NCBI GenBank assembly: GCA_030544215.1
Contig: JARZZO010000002.1
Coordinates: forward strand, 25,357,395-25,421,394
DNA from: Zantedeschia hybrid cultivar
Lineage: Eukaryota; Streptophyta; Magnoliopsida; Alismatales; Araceae
Length of the DNA: 64,000 nt
Direction: 5' to 3'
The number at the start of each line of letters is the position of its first letter. Position 1 is the stretch's first letter. Positions 42,349 through 55,264 of this stretch are shown in pieces. The notes under the pieces are model-generated. The model had not been told where the DNA came from. It was given only the letters and a program-made list of their open reading frames with translations, and did no database searches. The translations under genes were made by a program, and so were the position numbers.

Positions 42349-45300
42349 TTGGAGCTTAGAGTTTAATCTTGATAGTGATTCTTTTATAAAAGTTATTCGA
42401 AATTTCATCTTATTTTACCTGGTAAATTTTTTGTCTTTAATAAAAATTAAAAATCCACGCCCATAAAAAGCTGTCTCCAAAGATTAATGGAATAATTTAT
42501 TTGAGTTATCCAATTTCTCTAAGATTTGCATGTTCTCACTTGTTCTTTCTTTTTCTTCTTCATGTTCCTTGTAGTGGTCAGAAACTAGTCAGGCCACGAT
42601 GACTGTCCGATCAAATCTTCTAGATGTTCGATAGAATTTATAAAATTAAAAACGTCTAGGGTAGAGTCTACAAGAAGGAGAAGAAACGTCGGACGGCCCC
42701 CCATTCTTCTGGACAGCAAAATCTCTGATGCCTAAGTCTAGTTCTAAAAGGGAATGGAATCTTTGGAGTTTTAAGTTTGTATTCAATGTACCTTTCACTG
42801 GAGAAGGTCAAAGATATATATAGTTCCCCTCTGATGCGACATCATGGAGGTTGTTTACCCTTGGAAAGTTAATTGACACATGATTTACGCCCTTTGGTTG
42901 AAGAGATCGTAAGATACTGGACAAAGAGGGATCTCTTCTCATGATCGGAGGAGCAAATCATGTAGATCTGTTTTAAGTGAATGGTTATGTCGTTAACTCG
43001 CAAAACTCATCTGATGGCAAAGAAAAGTTATCAATTGACCCTAGGAGACCTTCAATCTCTCGGGTAGTCGAGAGGAGGTGGCTTTTGAGCCCAAACTCCT
43101 ACCCTCCCCCCTCCCCCAGATGAGTCGCGGATCTTTGGTTATCAAGAGAGTAGATTCTTTTCGGTACTCAGTTGACGTGACCGAGACATTGCGGTGTCTT
43201 GGAGCTTACCGACTGATGTGTCAGTCTTCTAGGCTTGACATTCCTAGGAGTTGAGCCCATACATTCTAGGTTCCTGCCTTCAACTTGCTAATCGAGATAC
43301 TGAGAGAACACACGTGATACCTTCATGTAAGTACATGCGGACTGCGTCCCTTAGATCTCTTGGCTAAATGGATCTAATTAGACCGGATTCCAATCACCCC
43401 TCATAATTCCTCTTTCTCTAAACCTAATACAATAAAACAGTTGCTTCAACCGTAAACACCATACAAGATGAAGAGGTCCAAAACTAGTATAAGCGTATGA
43501 TGATGTGATAGCAAATAGCTATTGTCAACACCTTCCCAAATTGGCAAGGTCAAGTGAGGGATTGGAGAGGGAAGACGAAATCCAATTAGTGAATTGGCTT
43601 TTATATCAAGTTATTAAATTAAAGTCTTTTACTTTTTCGGTTCTTACAATCTTTTAATATTCTATGTTAGTCCTCATATTTATTCTAAATCCCCATATAA
43701 TTTTGAACTCCCCTTAAAATGCCCCTCCGGTTAACAATATAAGAAAAAAGATATTCACAAAATATTATTTCCACTTACCATATTTCTAACAGAATATTCT
43801 ATGAATATTCTTTCCACAAAATATTCTTAATTTCTAACAGAATATTCTTAATTAGTATGTTCTTTTTTTTTTACATGGTTACTAACCAGAGGGGTTTCTT
43901 AGGTAGGGTTCCAAGATTGTAGACAGATTAAAAATATATAAAAAATGTAGAAATTAATCTGAAATACCGAAAAATTGTAGAGACCGAAGAATAAAAAAAA
44001 ATCCAAGTAAATTTACGTGTCGACCCAAGACTCGAGTTAGTAAATGGAGAGGTCCAAAATTGACACAGGCACAAGTGACTCTAATTAAAGTGGCAATCGC
44101 CAAGATAATCATTGAACACCATACAAAAAACGAAATTTTATATGGACTAGGGAGTAGAGGTTTGCATGGATATCAGAGTAGCTTAGGCAGGACAAATAGG
44201 TCAAACGGTTATCATCACATCAGACATAGATCGAATGAAAGTTAACTTTGATAAGGCTTGTGATGTGGGAGGAGGGCAAGGCATGTAGTGGGAGACAGCG
44301 AAGGGTAAATTGTGTGCGCAGGTTACATGTTTTTTTCATGGAGTCCGATTCTGGTCAGTGCAAGTTTGATTGAAAATTAGTAAATGAAGAGACGAGGGAG
44401 TTTTTTAAAATCACTTTTCTTTTGAGAATGAGCTTGAGAGAGGTTTTTAAAATTTTCTCCTCTTTACACTGACTGAGTTCATTTTAATCTTGTACTTAGA
44501 GGATTTCTATTCTTTTTTATGAGACAAGGACACAAAAAAAAGTTGAAGCAACTATATTTGATAGGGAATAAAAATGGACGGACTAAGAGTCTATTTGGTT
44601 GACCGTAAAATATTCTGTCTGTCCGGATGTTCAGAAGAAAGCACACACAGCATAGTTATTTGGTAACCCATAAAATGGTGGTCAACAGAAAACTTGCGTC
44701 GTTGACTCCTTTAAGTAAAGTGGACTTTGGCATCCGTCGAGAAAGGACGGATGCCATTTTCCTGACCGGCATCGGTCACGGCTGCCGGTGAATACACCCA
44801 CGTTCACCTTCACGCAATGATGTGTTTTCGTGTGAAATATATTTCAGAACTGCCAAACAATCGATTTTGTTCATATTTTATGCTGTCCATGGAGACTCTA
44901 ATGTGTCTTTATAAGAGAACTGGACCAAGTTAGAAAAGAACTGGACCAATCAGGGCATCAACATCAAGATCACCGTTCAGAAGAGAGACAACAAGTAGAC
45001 AGCTTACTCCCACGCCCACTGGATCGAAGCGCCGCCTAAAATTGTACGCCTGTAATTTATTGGTTAACACCTACCCACGTGGGTGAGGACCATTAAGAGG
45101 AAACGCAGGTCCGTTTGGTTACGCGCAAAAAAAAAAAAAAAAAAAAATACATTTATAAGAAAAATAAAAAAAAATATCATTTGATACTTATGAAAATATT
45201 TTTAGTTCCTTTAGAAAATGGCATTTGGACTTATCCCATGGATGTCAAAATCAGAAAAATGAGCAGTCAACGAACTAGAGTTGGAAAAAAAATTCTCAAA

Positions 45301-46640
45301 AAATATATCACAATCACTTATTTGGTTATCAAATCATATGCTTTTACGACCTTCAAGTTTCGGAAACAAACAGACAAATAGATTTTTAGGTACCATTTAC
45401 ATTCCTAGATAGAAGTAGTTATAACTAATTTTCAGGTGTTATAAAAGTCAATCTTCCTTTTAACAACTCCAACTTTTCTTCAATCTAAGAAGTTCCAATT
45501 TGGTACATTGGTTGGAAGTCAAAAAAATTCTAAACACTATAGAACTACTTCTAACATCTATCTTTTTTTTCTTATTAAATAACTAGATAAAAGTTTTAAA
45601 ATGTTTCCGTTTAGACGGATCCATAAAACTCTCAGCAAATCAGAGTTCGGCAAGTCATCGATTGACATCGATCCTCATCCCTTGGGCAATAAAATGTCAA
45701 AGCAACATTAGTCGACCTTGGACTACGAAGTAATGAAGCATGTGTGCACCTTATAGATGATAAAAAAACGATTAATTGGGTCGATTTCATTTGGAATTTC
45801 TATCCATGAATCGACCCACCACATGTAGAGGCAAGTGAGAACACGAAAGTAGAATCTTCTCATCTTTTAGGTACACCTTAACGCACTCGAAATTCTGACC
45901 ATCAATATATATGTGTAAAGTAGTGGAATGTTGCCAAATCCCACTATAGACTTTGGTATTCCTACTTTCCCAGTGTTGGTTCGAAGCATCTTTTTCATCA
46001 TGCAGGACATCAGGCCTAACGAAACTATAGCAGACAACTTGAACAATTCATAAAAATCATAAAACGCTTGTTCGTCAAAAAGAAAAGTTGGACACTTTTT
46101 TTCTCAAATTCTACATGTATGTGCATGGATACATGAACATATGTGTACCTAATATAAAAGTCGAATAATAAATCCTTCTTCCCTTTGAAAAATCTGCTTA
46201 TTGTGTTTCTTATCAATTTCTTCCTTTTTCTCATCCCTGTGACCTTGTCACATGCATGTGTCTATTGGACGGATATAAAAAATCTTTTAAATCTCATTTT
46301 TCGGACCTTTATACATCACTACTCACAAAATCAAAAATAATTTGATATTTTACCTCTTTCTTCTTATCAAATAACTAATTCATCCTACACCAAACCAAAA
46401 ATAAAATTTGGAGGATCTCATCTTCCCCATTGAAAACATCGGTTCGGTACGCACCCACCGCATCAAATTGACAGAAAAGCATATAACATCCGCAAGGCAA
46501 AAAATCGTGCGCATAACAACGACGTCAGCCCAACTCCGCACAGGATTACCCAACTTGGAAGAGATTCCCGAGGCATCATTATTTCATAAACTAAGGAACA
46601 TGTGTTACCCACGCGCTTGGGTCTTCTCATTTACTTAAAA
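42349..46640. other. Gene-free DNA
   Basis: I find no supported gene or RNA. A stretch at about 42590-43330 has the mixed base composition of an old LTR or gene remnant but no ends could be set. Poly-A runs occur at about 45126-45145. Short ORFs are chance-like. Confidence 0.45.
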
Positions 46641-46823
46641 GGAAAACGGTTTTGTGACCTTTACATTTGACACGCACATTTGACACGAGATACATGACAC
46701 AAATTTTAAGATGAATGATTGGCAAATGCATGAGTGAAATTTATGACTCTTATTTTTAAATTTGTGTCATGTGTTTGATATCAAATGTGGATGTCAAATA
46801 TGTGAGTCATAAAACTATTTTCT
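46641..46823. mobile_element. MITE, GGAAAACGGTTTTGTGAC family, copy 2
   Basis: It has the same left end as 23331 and a diverged right end (AAACTATTTTCT). Flanks TACTTAAAA (46632-46640) and TATTTAAAA (46824-46832) agree at 8 of 9 bases, an aged 9-bp duplication. Confidence 0.8.
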
Positions 46824-47479
46824 TATTTAAAATATTTGACGATTACACACCTATTTAACCAAGGGATGGGGAACCGAGGGAGGTTTAATTTCCTAGGAGC
46901 TAGGTGCTTTCTTCGAGACATTCCACATCAGGGTATTAAAACAAACATATTGTCATACAAAAGGATACAGTGATGGTGCTAAGGCCAGATTCAACGCTCT
47001 GCACATTGGAATATAGAGTTACTGCAAGGTATTACAGTAAATATAATTCTTTTTATTTTTCAAAATCTTTTTAGGATGGGTTCTTTATGTCCTACATATT
47101 CTTACAATCAGGTCTCTAATCCAACGACTCAAAAATCTTTAAAAATCAAAAATTACTATTGGGCTCGGCCCATCAAGAATATTTTTTATTGTTCACTATG
47201 CAATTTTTCTTTTTAGAATTTTCGTATCATCATATCGGGAATCAGGTGGTACGGACACTTAGAGCATGTGAGATCCGACCAAAAAATTTAAAAAAAAAAA
47301 AAAAAATTATGTTTACTTCAATCCCCACACTGAAGCAGCAAGGGACGTTCAAGCAGATATTACTCTGAAATATATGTCATGCACTAGACCAATCGCCTTC
47401 CCAAACTCCTACCTATCTTCTCCCGTCTCCCTTTTACAAGGCCTTCTGCGGGCTCAACTTGCTCCACAAAACCCACTAA

Positions 47480-47749
47480 GGGGTCGTTTGCTTTAGTGTA
47501 AAATTTTGTAAATCATCGGTTTCAAAATCATTGATTTCAAACCAAGTGAAATTTTCTTGTTTTAGAATCAATAAATGTTTGTTTGGTTGTGTTTAAAAGA
47601 AAAAGTAAGAGAGATGTTTCAATCTTCTTAGTTTGATTTACAGTAGACCTTTGACGTAAACTAAAACAAGAGAGTTGAGCGGTCAAGTGGGTTGTAAAAT
47701 GAACCAATTATTTCAAATTATGTTATTTTACGCTAAAACAAACAACCCT
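47480..47749. mobile_element. MITE with TCGTTTGCTTTAGTGTAAAAT-type inverted ends
   Basis: The left end GGGGTCGTTTGCTTTAGTGT and inverted right end AGGGTTGTTTGTTTTAGCGT agree at most positions over 25 bp. The target duplication is not resolved. Confidence 0.65.
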
Positions 47750-49368
47750 CAAATCTGATTCAGATAAGAACAACCTAAGGAGGCATTTGAGGATAAGCTT
47801 TTTTACTTGAAATTAGCAAAACCCTAGGTCATCATCTTCTATGCCGGCCATAATTTGGTGTACCCAACCAATAGGAAGATACCACAACCCCTTCACGGCA
47901 AGGTGTTTAACCATATCTAAGTTGTGATACATCTCCGACTACACACCGTGGACGTTGCGTGCCGTGTCGTTCCACCATCTTCCTAGCTCCTATGCTTCCT
48001 CCCATCTTCCATCACCGCCGTGGTCTACCAAGTCTGTCCTTGATCCAAGACAGGGCAAGATGCCCACTTTCACCGAACAAAAAGAGGAAAACGGTTTAGT
48101 CCTTCTCGGAATGGAGAAACTTCTCACTCACCTTCCCCTTCTTTACAAACATTTTTCGTTTAAAAAATGACTTCTGAACTTCACTTTAGATAATTTTTTC
48201 AATCTGAGTGATAGCTTTTATGTATTATAAGCCACACCTATGTTGATTAATATCATTAATATCGTCAGGAAAATGATCAGCTTTAATCAATACTGAAATT
48301 ATTACAACATGTTAGAGAGATTGTACCAATGTGGTTCTATTTGCATTCGGATTCTTAATCCCTGTTGTAGAAAGATTTCTTCTTGCTCAGAGTCGGAATC
48401 TTCTCGGTGACCCGACTGACTGACTCCGGTCAATTGTGACTTATGAGAGAGAATTTTTTGCACATATAGGGCCATGGTCCAGTATTTTGAACAACTAATA
48501 CAATTAGCGAGAACTCTTTGATTAACTGGTCAAATTGCTCCTAAAACATGTGATAACAAGGATGGTAAAAGGTGTGATATAATAACATTCTTCCCCTTGC
48601 AATTGCTGGCCTTGATTCCCCGTCTCTAATCTCTATCCTAAGAAAGATAGTTGTCTTATGGCCTCTTATTAATTAAAATAGATTACTCATCAAATGAAAA
48701 GCAAGAGACTTTCAAAAAATGTAAAACAAATAAAAGACAACGACGTGAGCAATCCTTTTTTGTAGATGAGTTTTTATTACCATAAAAGTGGGTTATTGTA
48801 TATAATAGCTATCATGCTCTGATACTCGAACGTTCAAGATGAAATCTTTTGATGGCCGAGCGCCATTACATATTGCGCGATGTGTAGGATAAATTAAGTA
48901 TAATAAAATAAATTAAATTCCAGTTTTGCTAAACAAAGAGTAATTAATTCGGTCAAACAAAATTTATAAAACATGGAATACATTCCACTTTTGCTAAAAC
49001 GAAAGTTTGTAAACTGTTAACTTACGATAATATAAAATATTCTTTGCTACTATCTTCTAATCAAAATAAAATTTTAAAAAAACAATACAGTTTGTTGTAA
49101 CTAAACTATAAAAAAAAACAAGGTACGGACTTCTAAACAAATAGAATTATTAAATTAACGAAGTGGGAAGGGAGAAAAAAAAAAACAGAAGGCAATGCAA
49201 CATTGCATTTGGGTACAATGAACAACATGACATCCGTTCTTTTTTATTTTCTTATATGCTTAGTTCAAATCAACAAAAATTTACAAAAATCAGTATTTTT
49301 ACACCCCCCAAAAAAAAGGTAAAACTGAGTAAAAAGAAGAATGATAATGTTAAAAAACATTTTTTTTC
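47750..49368. other. Gene-free AT-rich DNA 3' of the DUF7796-type gene
   Basis: No gene seen. It includes the likely 3' UTR and terminator region of the minus-strand gene ending at 49369. Confidence 0.45.
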
Positions 49369-50930
49369 TTATTGTTGGCTCGAAAACCTCCCCATCACCC
49401 CGAGCCAGCAGATCTCCCCCGCCGGCGGCGACTCCCAGCTGGCCGCCCTCCGCCTCAGCTCCTCCAACTCCGCCACACACCCGACCATGTCGAGCGTCCC
49501 CATCCGCCTCCTCGCCGCGGCTGCCTCCTCTCCCGCCACTGCGTCGAAGAGGCTCTCCCAGCCACTCTCCCAGCCCCCGCGGGCGTCGCACAGCTCCAGG
49601 CTCCCGTTCCTCCACTCCGTCCAGCTCCACCCCCTGTCCAGGTCCCTCCCCACCCCCGCCACGCACTGCCCCATGCACGCCGCCCGGCAGGGCCGGCACT
49701 TAGCCCCGCTTAGCGGTCCGCGGCTCCCCAGGGGAGCCACCGGCACCCCCTGCCGCCCCGGTGGGAACGCGTAGCGGCGGTCGCTGAGCACGCAGAATGG
49801 GAGCGCGTGCGTCCGGTGCCTGACCCGGGATGCTTCCAGCTGCGCCCTGAAGGCCGACTCCGAGTTGAGGCCCCGGTAGCCCGCGGCATCGAGCTGAGGG
49901 ATGAGGGAGAGGCGGGAGAGTGCGGCGCGGGAGGTGCGCTGGTCACCCACGCCGAAGCGGTCGTTGAGGCCGCCGAAGTGGGAGCCCGCGGGGACAAGGT
50001 AGGCGCCAGGGACGAAAGCGGCCGGGTCGAGCGGCCCCGACCAGTAGCCGTCCACGCGGGTGCGGACGATCCAGTCGTAGCTGAAGTTGCCACGGGCCTG
50101 GTGAGCCGCGATCATGGGGAGGCAGCCTTCCACAAGGTTGAAGTACTGTAGAAGGCCCTGCCAGCAGAACGCCACAGTCATGAGGAGGAAGAAGAAGAAG
50201 AAGAAGAAACGAGAAGCAACAAAATTAACCACAGGTGCCGCAGGAATAACAGAGGAAGAGGAGGGGAAGAAAACTAGCTTACGTAACATACCTGGACCCC
50301 GTTGGGGGAGCCGCTGGAGGTTAGGACCCGGGCGTGTGCCTTGGTCTCGGCGATGTGCTGGGGCGCGAAGATGCGGACAGCGGCGACGCGGGGGGCGCCC
50401 TTGAGGAGGGAGAACTTGAAGGCGTCCCGGTCGAGAGGGCTGTGAAGGAAGAGATCTGCGTTGGGGTACTCCTCTAGTATGTTCTTCACGATCGACGGCC
50501 CGGTGAGCTCGAACCGCCTGGCGCCGCCCACGAGGCAGACCGCGATCCGGGCGCTGTCCAGCTCGGCCTTCTTCTTCCTCCTCTCCTCCTCCCATTCCTG
50601 GCCGTCCACTGCGGCCACGTCATGTTGAGAAGAGGGCGTCCCCGGCAGCTGAGGAGACAGGGCAGAAGGGAAGGGAGGAGGAGAGGGGCGGTGGATGAAG
50701 AGAGAGGTCGAGGTCAAGGGAGCGAGGGAGAAGACGGGACTACCGGCGGGGTACACCAGAGGGGAGAGGAGGAGGAGGAGGAGGAGGAGGATGGAAAGAG
50801 GAGTGAGGAGGAAGCAGAAGTGCCACTCGACATCCGCCACCCGTTTCAGGAGCACGGCGGCACTGCCGCGGGTCTGGTGGTGGTGCTGCTGCTGCTGTTG
50901 CTGGTTGCTCTGCGGCTGGTGGGTCGTCAT
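49369..50930 (-). CDS. DUF7796-type type II membrane protein, two exons, intact
   Basis: Exons are 50292-50930 and 49369-50157, with a 134-bp intron (50158-50291) bounded by GT (CCAG|GTATG) and AG (GGCAG|GGC) in phase 0; total 475 residues. The ATG at 50930 is preferred: it follows the TATA box by about 90 bp and gives a short Gln/His-rich cytosolic tail. A strong hydrophobic segment (about residues 40-65, LLTPLSILLLLLLLLSPLVY) suggests a signal anchor. After a Pro/Ser-rich stem comes a conserved domain with IAVCLVGGARRFELTG, YPNADLFLHSPLDRDAFK, then in exon 2 YDWIVRTRVDGYW, FGGLNDRFGVG, LNSESAF and a C-terminal cysteine cluster (CRPCRAACMGQC). The layout looks like a Golgi glycosyltransferase-like protein, but activity is unproven. 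GC-rich codons contrast with AT-rich flanks. Confidence 0.88.
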
Positions 50931-51020
50931 GGCCTTGTCCTCTTGTAGTGCTCTCTTCACATTCCCATGGGAGGGAAGAAAGGGATCAAGAGAGGAGGGT
51001 GGAATGAAGCATAAGAAATG

Positions 51021-51027
51021 ATATATA
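51021..51027 (-). promoter_or_regulatory. TATA box of the DUF7796-type gene
   Basis: On the minus strand TATATAT lies about 90 bp upstream of the chosen ATG, inside an otherwise GC-mixed 5' flank. Confidence 0.5.
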
Positions 51028-51493
51028 AGATGGGTGGGCGGTGGGCAGGGAGAAGAAGCCTGTGGGTGTGGCCTCTCACCAACCCAGTTTGATTTGATGC
51101 TGTTATGGTTGCAGTTACATGCAGGGGAATAAACATATGAAGGGGTGTGCATAAGAAGGAAGGTAGACAGGTTTGAAACTTTTGATGTCACGTGTTTATT
51201 CGTGCGTTAGGGGAAGAAATGAGAGGCTTGGAAGGTGGGAATCGGGACGCTTCCATCCGGTGGGGAACGGTTCTTTGGGGTCCACATTCCGGGTCTCTGG
51301 CAGTTGGGAGCTGATAGAAACGGGTGCAACTCTGGTCCTTGGCTACCTTCTTTGCGTCTGACAAGCCCGAACACGCGTACCTGCACAGCTTCGGCTACGA
51401 GTGCAGATCCACGGCAGTTTGCTTGAACTCACTTTGTTGACCTTTAGACTCATGGCAATAGGCTTCTTGTTGGATAGGAGATTCTCTGCGCCA

Positions 51494-51761
51494 CTTTGAT
51501 TGGAGAATAAGAGAAGAATAAGAACGAATAAGGAGATAATAAGCTTAATTTTGTTTTGACAAACATAATGGCTTATACTAGTGCAGAATAACGTATTCGG
51601 AGAATAAAGAGAATAAGTCATCTTACCTAAGACTTAAGAATTATTTATTCTTCTTATTCCGTCAGTGGACCCTACAAAACTATCAAAGCGAAACACCTCT
51701 TATTTTAATATAAGTCATTCCGTCAATGAACTCCACATAATAACTTATTCTGCAAACAAAG
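51494..51761. mobile_element. MITE, CTTTGATTGG family, copy 2
   Basis: CTTTGATTGGAGAATAAG and, inverted, CTTTGTTTGCAGAATAAG agree at 16 of 18. The interior is about 80% identical to 21130-21389 by eye. It lies about 560 bp upstream of the DUF7796-type start codon. Confidence 0.75.
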
Positions 51762-52043
51762 CGGCGGATGTGAGTACATGTTTAGATCGGTATCCAATAG
51801 TGTTGAGACGAGGAAAGCGGCAAAGCATTGCAAAAAAAAAAATCATATGATCTTAAAATTTGACAAATACATGAATCATCATTCTCTCAGTACTACTGAA
51901 TTCCAATCCAAACGTGTAACGAGAAGATCTACTTTATTCTCGTTAACGGGTCACAATGGCCTTGGGTAAGACGGCTCCACGACGTGTGCATCCCGTGTGT
52001 AATCGGGGAAAGATGTTTTGAAGGGTCTACTATGATTCCAGCT

Positions 52044-52799
52044 AGGGCTGGCAATGAGCCGGGCTGCTCGAGCTCGACTCGAGTTGAGCTTGACTCGGCT
52101 CGACTCATTTGTCTAAACGAGCCGAGTCCGAGCCTTAGACAAAACTCGTTCTAGTCAACGAGCCTAGCCCGAGTTTCGCCCAACTCGACTCGGTGAACTC
52201 GCGAGCCGGCTCGCATCAAAATAAATGTTACAATTCACCATAACTCAGACTAAGTCGTAGACTAGAAAAAACTAATATTTGAATAGGTACACTTTGGAAA
52301 ACATATAAGGTCTCAATAATTTTTTACGAAACCAATGTAGGACTAATGGATGTTAAGGCGTCAGACGAGCTGCTGCTCTACGGGATATTTAGTCTGATAC
52401 GGCCCAACGTTTTTTTCCTAGCCTCATATCACTCTATAAATAAAAACCTGCCATCTACTCTTTCTGCGTTTCTGGGGTTATCCCAATCAAACGGATGCGG
52501 GCCCACATATGAATGGGCTTTGTATTTTAATGGTTCTTAGCCTTGGGGGACTGGGCTCGAACTGATTTAAATGTGCTCAATGTAAGTGAGCTAGACTGGG
52601 CTTGGTATAATTAAATGGGCCAAGGTGAATGAGTTGGGCTCGGGCTTGGCTCGAGCTCGGTTTATTTTGTTCGAGCTCGAGCTCGAGCCTAGGTTTGGGT
52701 TTGATTTGAGGCTCGGACTCGGCTAGAGCTCGATAATTTTTTACTGAGCCGAGCTTGACCTTGGCAAAGCTCGGCTCGGCTCAGCTCATTGCCACCCCT
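52044..52799. repeat. GAGCTCG/CTCGAG-rich interspersed repeat with inverted ends
   Basis: AGGGCTGGCAATGAGCCG at the left and, inverted, AGGGGTGGCAATGAGCTG at the right. The body is packed with GAGCC, CTCGAG and AGCTCG words, making much of it self-complementary. No target duplication seen. Confidence 0.6.
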
Positions 52800-53383
52800 T
52801 TGCACCTTCGTTTTGTTCCTCTAGCAGTTAAGAAATTTTCGACTAATTAAGTCTTAGTTATCCATAAGCAATGTGGTTAGGGTCGTTCTAGCTAGTCACC
52901 ATTTGCAAATTTGACGAGAGGAATGCTATGGGGTGGTAAAAAAGTGTGGTATAACAATATTCCTCTTTTAACAATAGTCATATGATCATAAAAACAGTTC
53001 CTGACATGCCAGTAAGTTGTGTGAAGAGGAATGTATGTGTACAAGCTTCATGCGCCTATGGAGGTTTAAGAAAATCTGTAATCTTTTTGAAGAATGTTAT
53101 TACATTATATATTTTTTTATTTTCTTCGTCGCACTGATTGGGAGTGATTTGATTTCTTGATTGGAGAGCTTATATTAAATATACTAGATGCAAAAAAATG
53201 TCAAAAATAATTTTAATAGGAATTATGCAATCAAATAGCCGTCCACAAGCAATATCAATGGAGAGGTGAAAAATGTGATATAATAGAATTGCTTTAGCCC
53301 TTTTTGTCTATGAAGCCAAACTAATTCACCCAGTATTGTATATATCGGAGGGCTGACCATTGAATAGCGAATTAATTAGCTTA

Positions 53384-53755
53384 TAGGGTGTTTGTTTGCA
53401 TTAGAAACAGAGTTTTCTCTACAAAAGTATATTTTATAATAAAAATATATAAAAATAGATATTTGATTACATGATTAAAATATATTTAAGAGAGGTACCC
53501 TTCATTAAACATGATAAGAAAAAAGAGGAAGAATCCTATTTTTTTCCTGGCACGCAAACCCTCCGACAACATGGTCGGCGGAGATATTGCCCATTGCTTG
53601 GCCACTGTAGTAATTAATATTTCTGAAAATTTTTATGTTGTCTGTATCAAACATGATAATTTTTGAAATTGATAATTAAAAATTATAACAATTTTTCTTT
53701 TATTATCTTTTTTTATCATGAAACTATTTAAAAATTTGTGCAACCAAACACCCTA
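53384..53755. mobile_element. hAT-type MITE with 8-bp target duplication
   Basis: Ends TAGGGTGTTTGTTTGCA and, inverted, TAGGGTGTTTGGTTGCA (16 of 17). Flanks TTAGCTTA (53376-53383) and TTAGCTTT (53756-53763) agree at 7 of 8. TAGGG ends with an 8-bp duplication are the hAT signature. Confidence 0.85.
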
Positions 53756-53763
53756 TTAGCTTT

Positions 53764-54576
53764 CTCAACAAAAATAATAATAATAATAATAATTAGCTTA
53801 GCATCATTTTTTGAGTGACTATCTTCCATTTGACGTACTCTTTAGTAATTAATAAGAGGACTGTATGTATAGAATATTTCTAATTTTGTAAACTATGACC
53901 TGATGAATACTTACAATAATGTGAGGTGGTGTAAGACGCATCTTCGTTGGTGTTATGTACTGAAACTTGTTACGTGAAGGATTCCGATGCAAACTCCATG
54001 GCAAATGACATATGCTCAAGTACTTTAGGTGTTGCAGACCATCGATTCAAGTGCAAGTTCTAATATTATACTACCACTTATAATAAATCAAATAACAGGT
54101 TCCTTTCATGTATCCTTTTACCGGTATATTAATGAACACACATAATGGATTGACGCATGCATCAGCAGAGATCTTGATGGCTGAGGGATATATATACATA
54201 AAACTAAACATGATCAAAGAGCAGAATCTGTTACTGGCATTTTCTCCCTTGATGGTACTTTTAATTATTCAAGCTTAAGAAATAATTTAGATTAATCAAA
54301 CTTAGGAAATAATCTGATTATCTTAATTCAGTCGTGTCTTTATTCCCCGAACTGGTGTTATGTTGTTCCTGTACTAGGATGTCAATTTTCCTTGGATGTA
54401 ATTGACTTCTGGTGCTAGGATGTCTTTATTCCCTGAACTGGTGCTATGTTGTTCCTGTACTATAGTTCGAACGTACCCTTAACATGTGATAAGAAAGGAG
54501 AACACTGTAAATGGATACTAATTAATCAACAAGCTGCATAATACCCGATAATGTTGTGAAGTGAAATGGTTTAAAA
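53764..54576. other. Gene-free DNA
   Basis: It includes a short (AAT) run at 53775-53793 and two copies of TTATTCCCxGAACTGGTGxTATGTTGTTCCTGTACTA (about 54340 and 54428), an 88-bp-spaced direct repeat. No gene. Confidence 0.5.
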
Positions 54577-55232
54577 TAGGGTTGCAAGCGAGTTGGAGAG
54601 GGAAACGAAAATGGCACTTTCTGCGTCCACTTCCTATAAGCTTATGGGAGATGAAAATGGAAAATAGACTAAGTATTTCCGCCTTTGCATCTATCTTCAC
54701 TTTTAAATCCAAAATCAGAAATGGAAAAAGAAGTAAACGGGAGTTCCATTATCGCCATCACTATAATAAGAAGCTATTTTAAGTCACTGTTACTATTCAC
54801 TTTCGAAATACTTTTTTTTAATAATTGAAATTTTCAAACTTAAAAAGTTTTAGTTTATGTAATTCTTGCAATTTATGAACTTTGAATTTTGAAATCTACT
54901 TTATCTGTTAATTATGTACCATAAAATTACATTAAATTTTAATAAATTAGTTTCTTACTTCTTACATGACCTTACTTTTGTCAAAATGTCAAGAGATAAT
55001 ATTCTCACCCTTGGATATGAGAGAGATCCATATAATCGCTTCAATTTTTACTTTGTAAAATAATATGTCTAAGATATATGATAATTCGGAAATAGAAACA
55101 GTTTAGTGGATGCGGAAACAACTATTTCCATTTTCCATTCGTATAATGATTGGAGATCCGTTTTCATTTCATATAACTTAACGGTAACGGGAGAGCAAAT
55201 AATCAAAACTCGGGTATCCATTTGTAATCCTA
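54577..55232. repeat. Interspersed repeat with TAGGGTTGCAA-type inverted ends
   Basis: TAGGGTTGCAAGCGAGTTGG at the left and, inverted, TAGGATTACAAATGGATACC at the right; no clear target duplication. Possibly hAT-derived. Confidence 0.4.
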
Positions 55233-55264
55233 ACTAGAAGGAAAGGTGATTGCGGATTATGTAT

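Noticed and set aside
49163..50151. Plus-strand ORFs opposite the DUF7796-type gene
   Set aside because: Low-complexity Pro/Ser/Arg-rich shadows of GC-rich minus-strand exons.
50931..51191. Upstream in-frame extension of the DUF7796-type protein
   Set aside because: The extension crosses the TATA box and has no conserved character; the ATG at 50930 gives a normal short tail and a signal anchor.
54561..54782. ORF at 54.6 kb
   Set aside because: It lies inside the TAGGGTTGCAA-ended repeat and has no domain.
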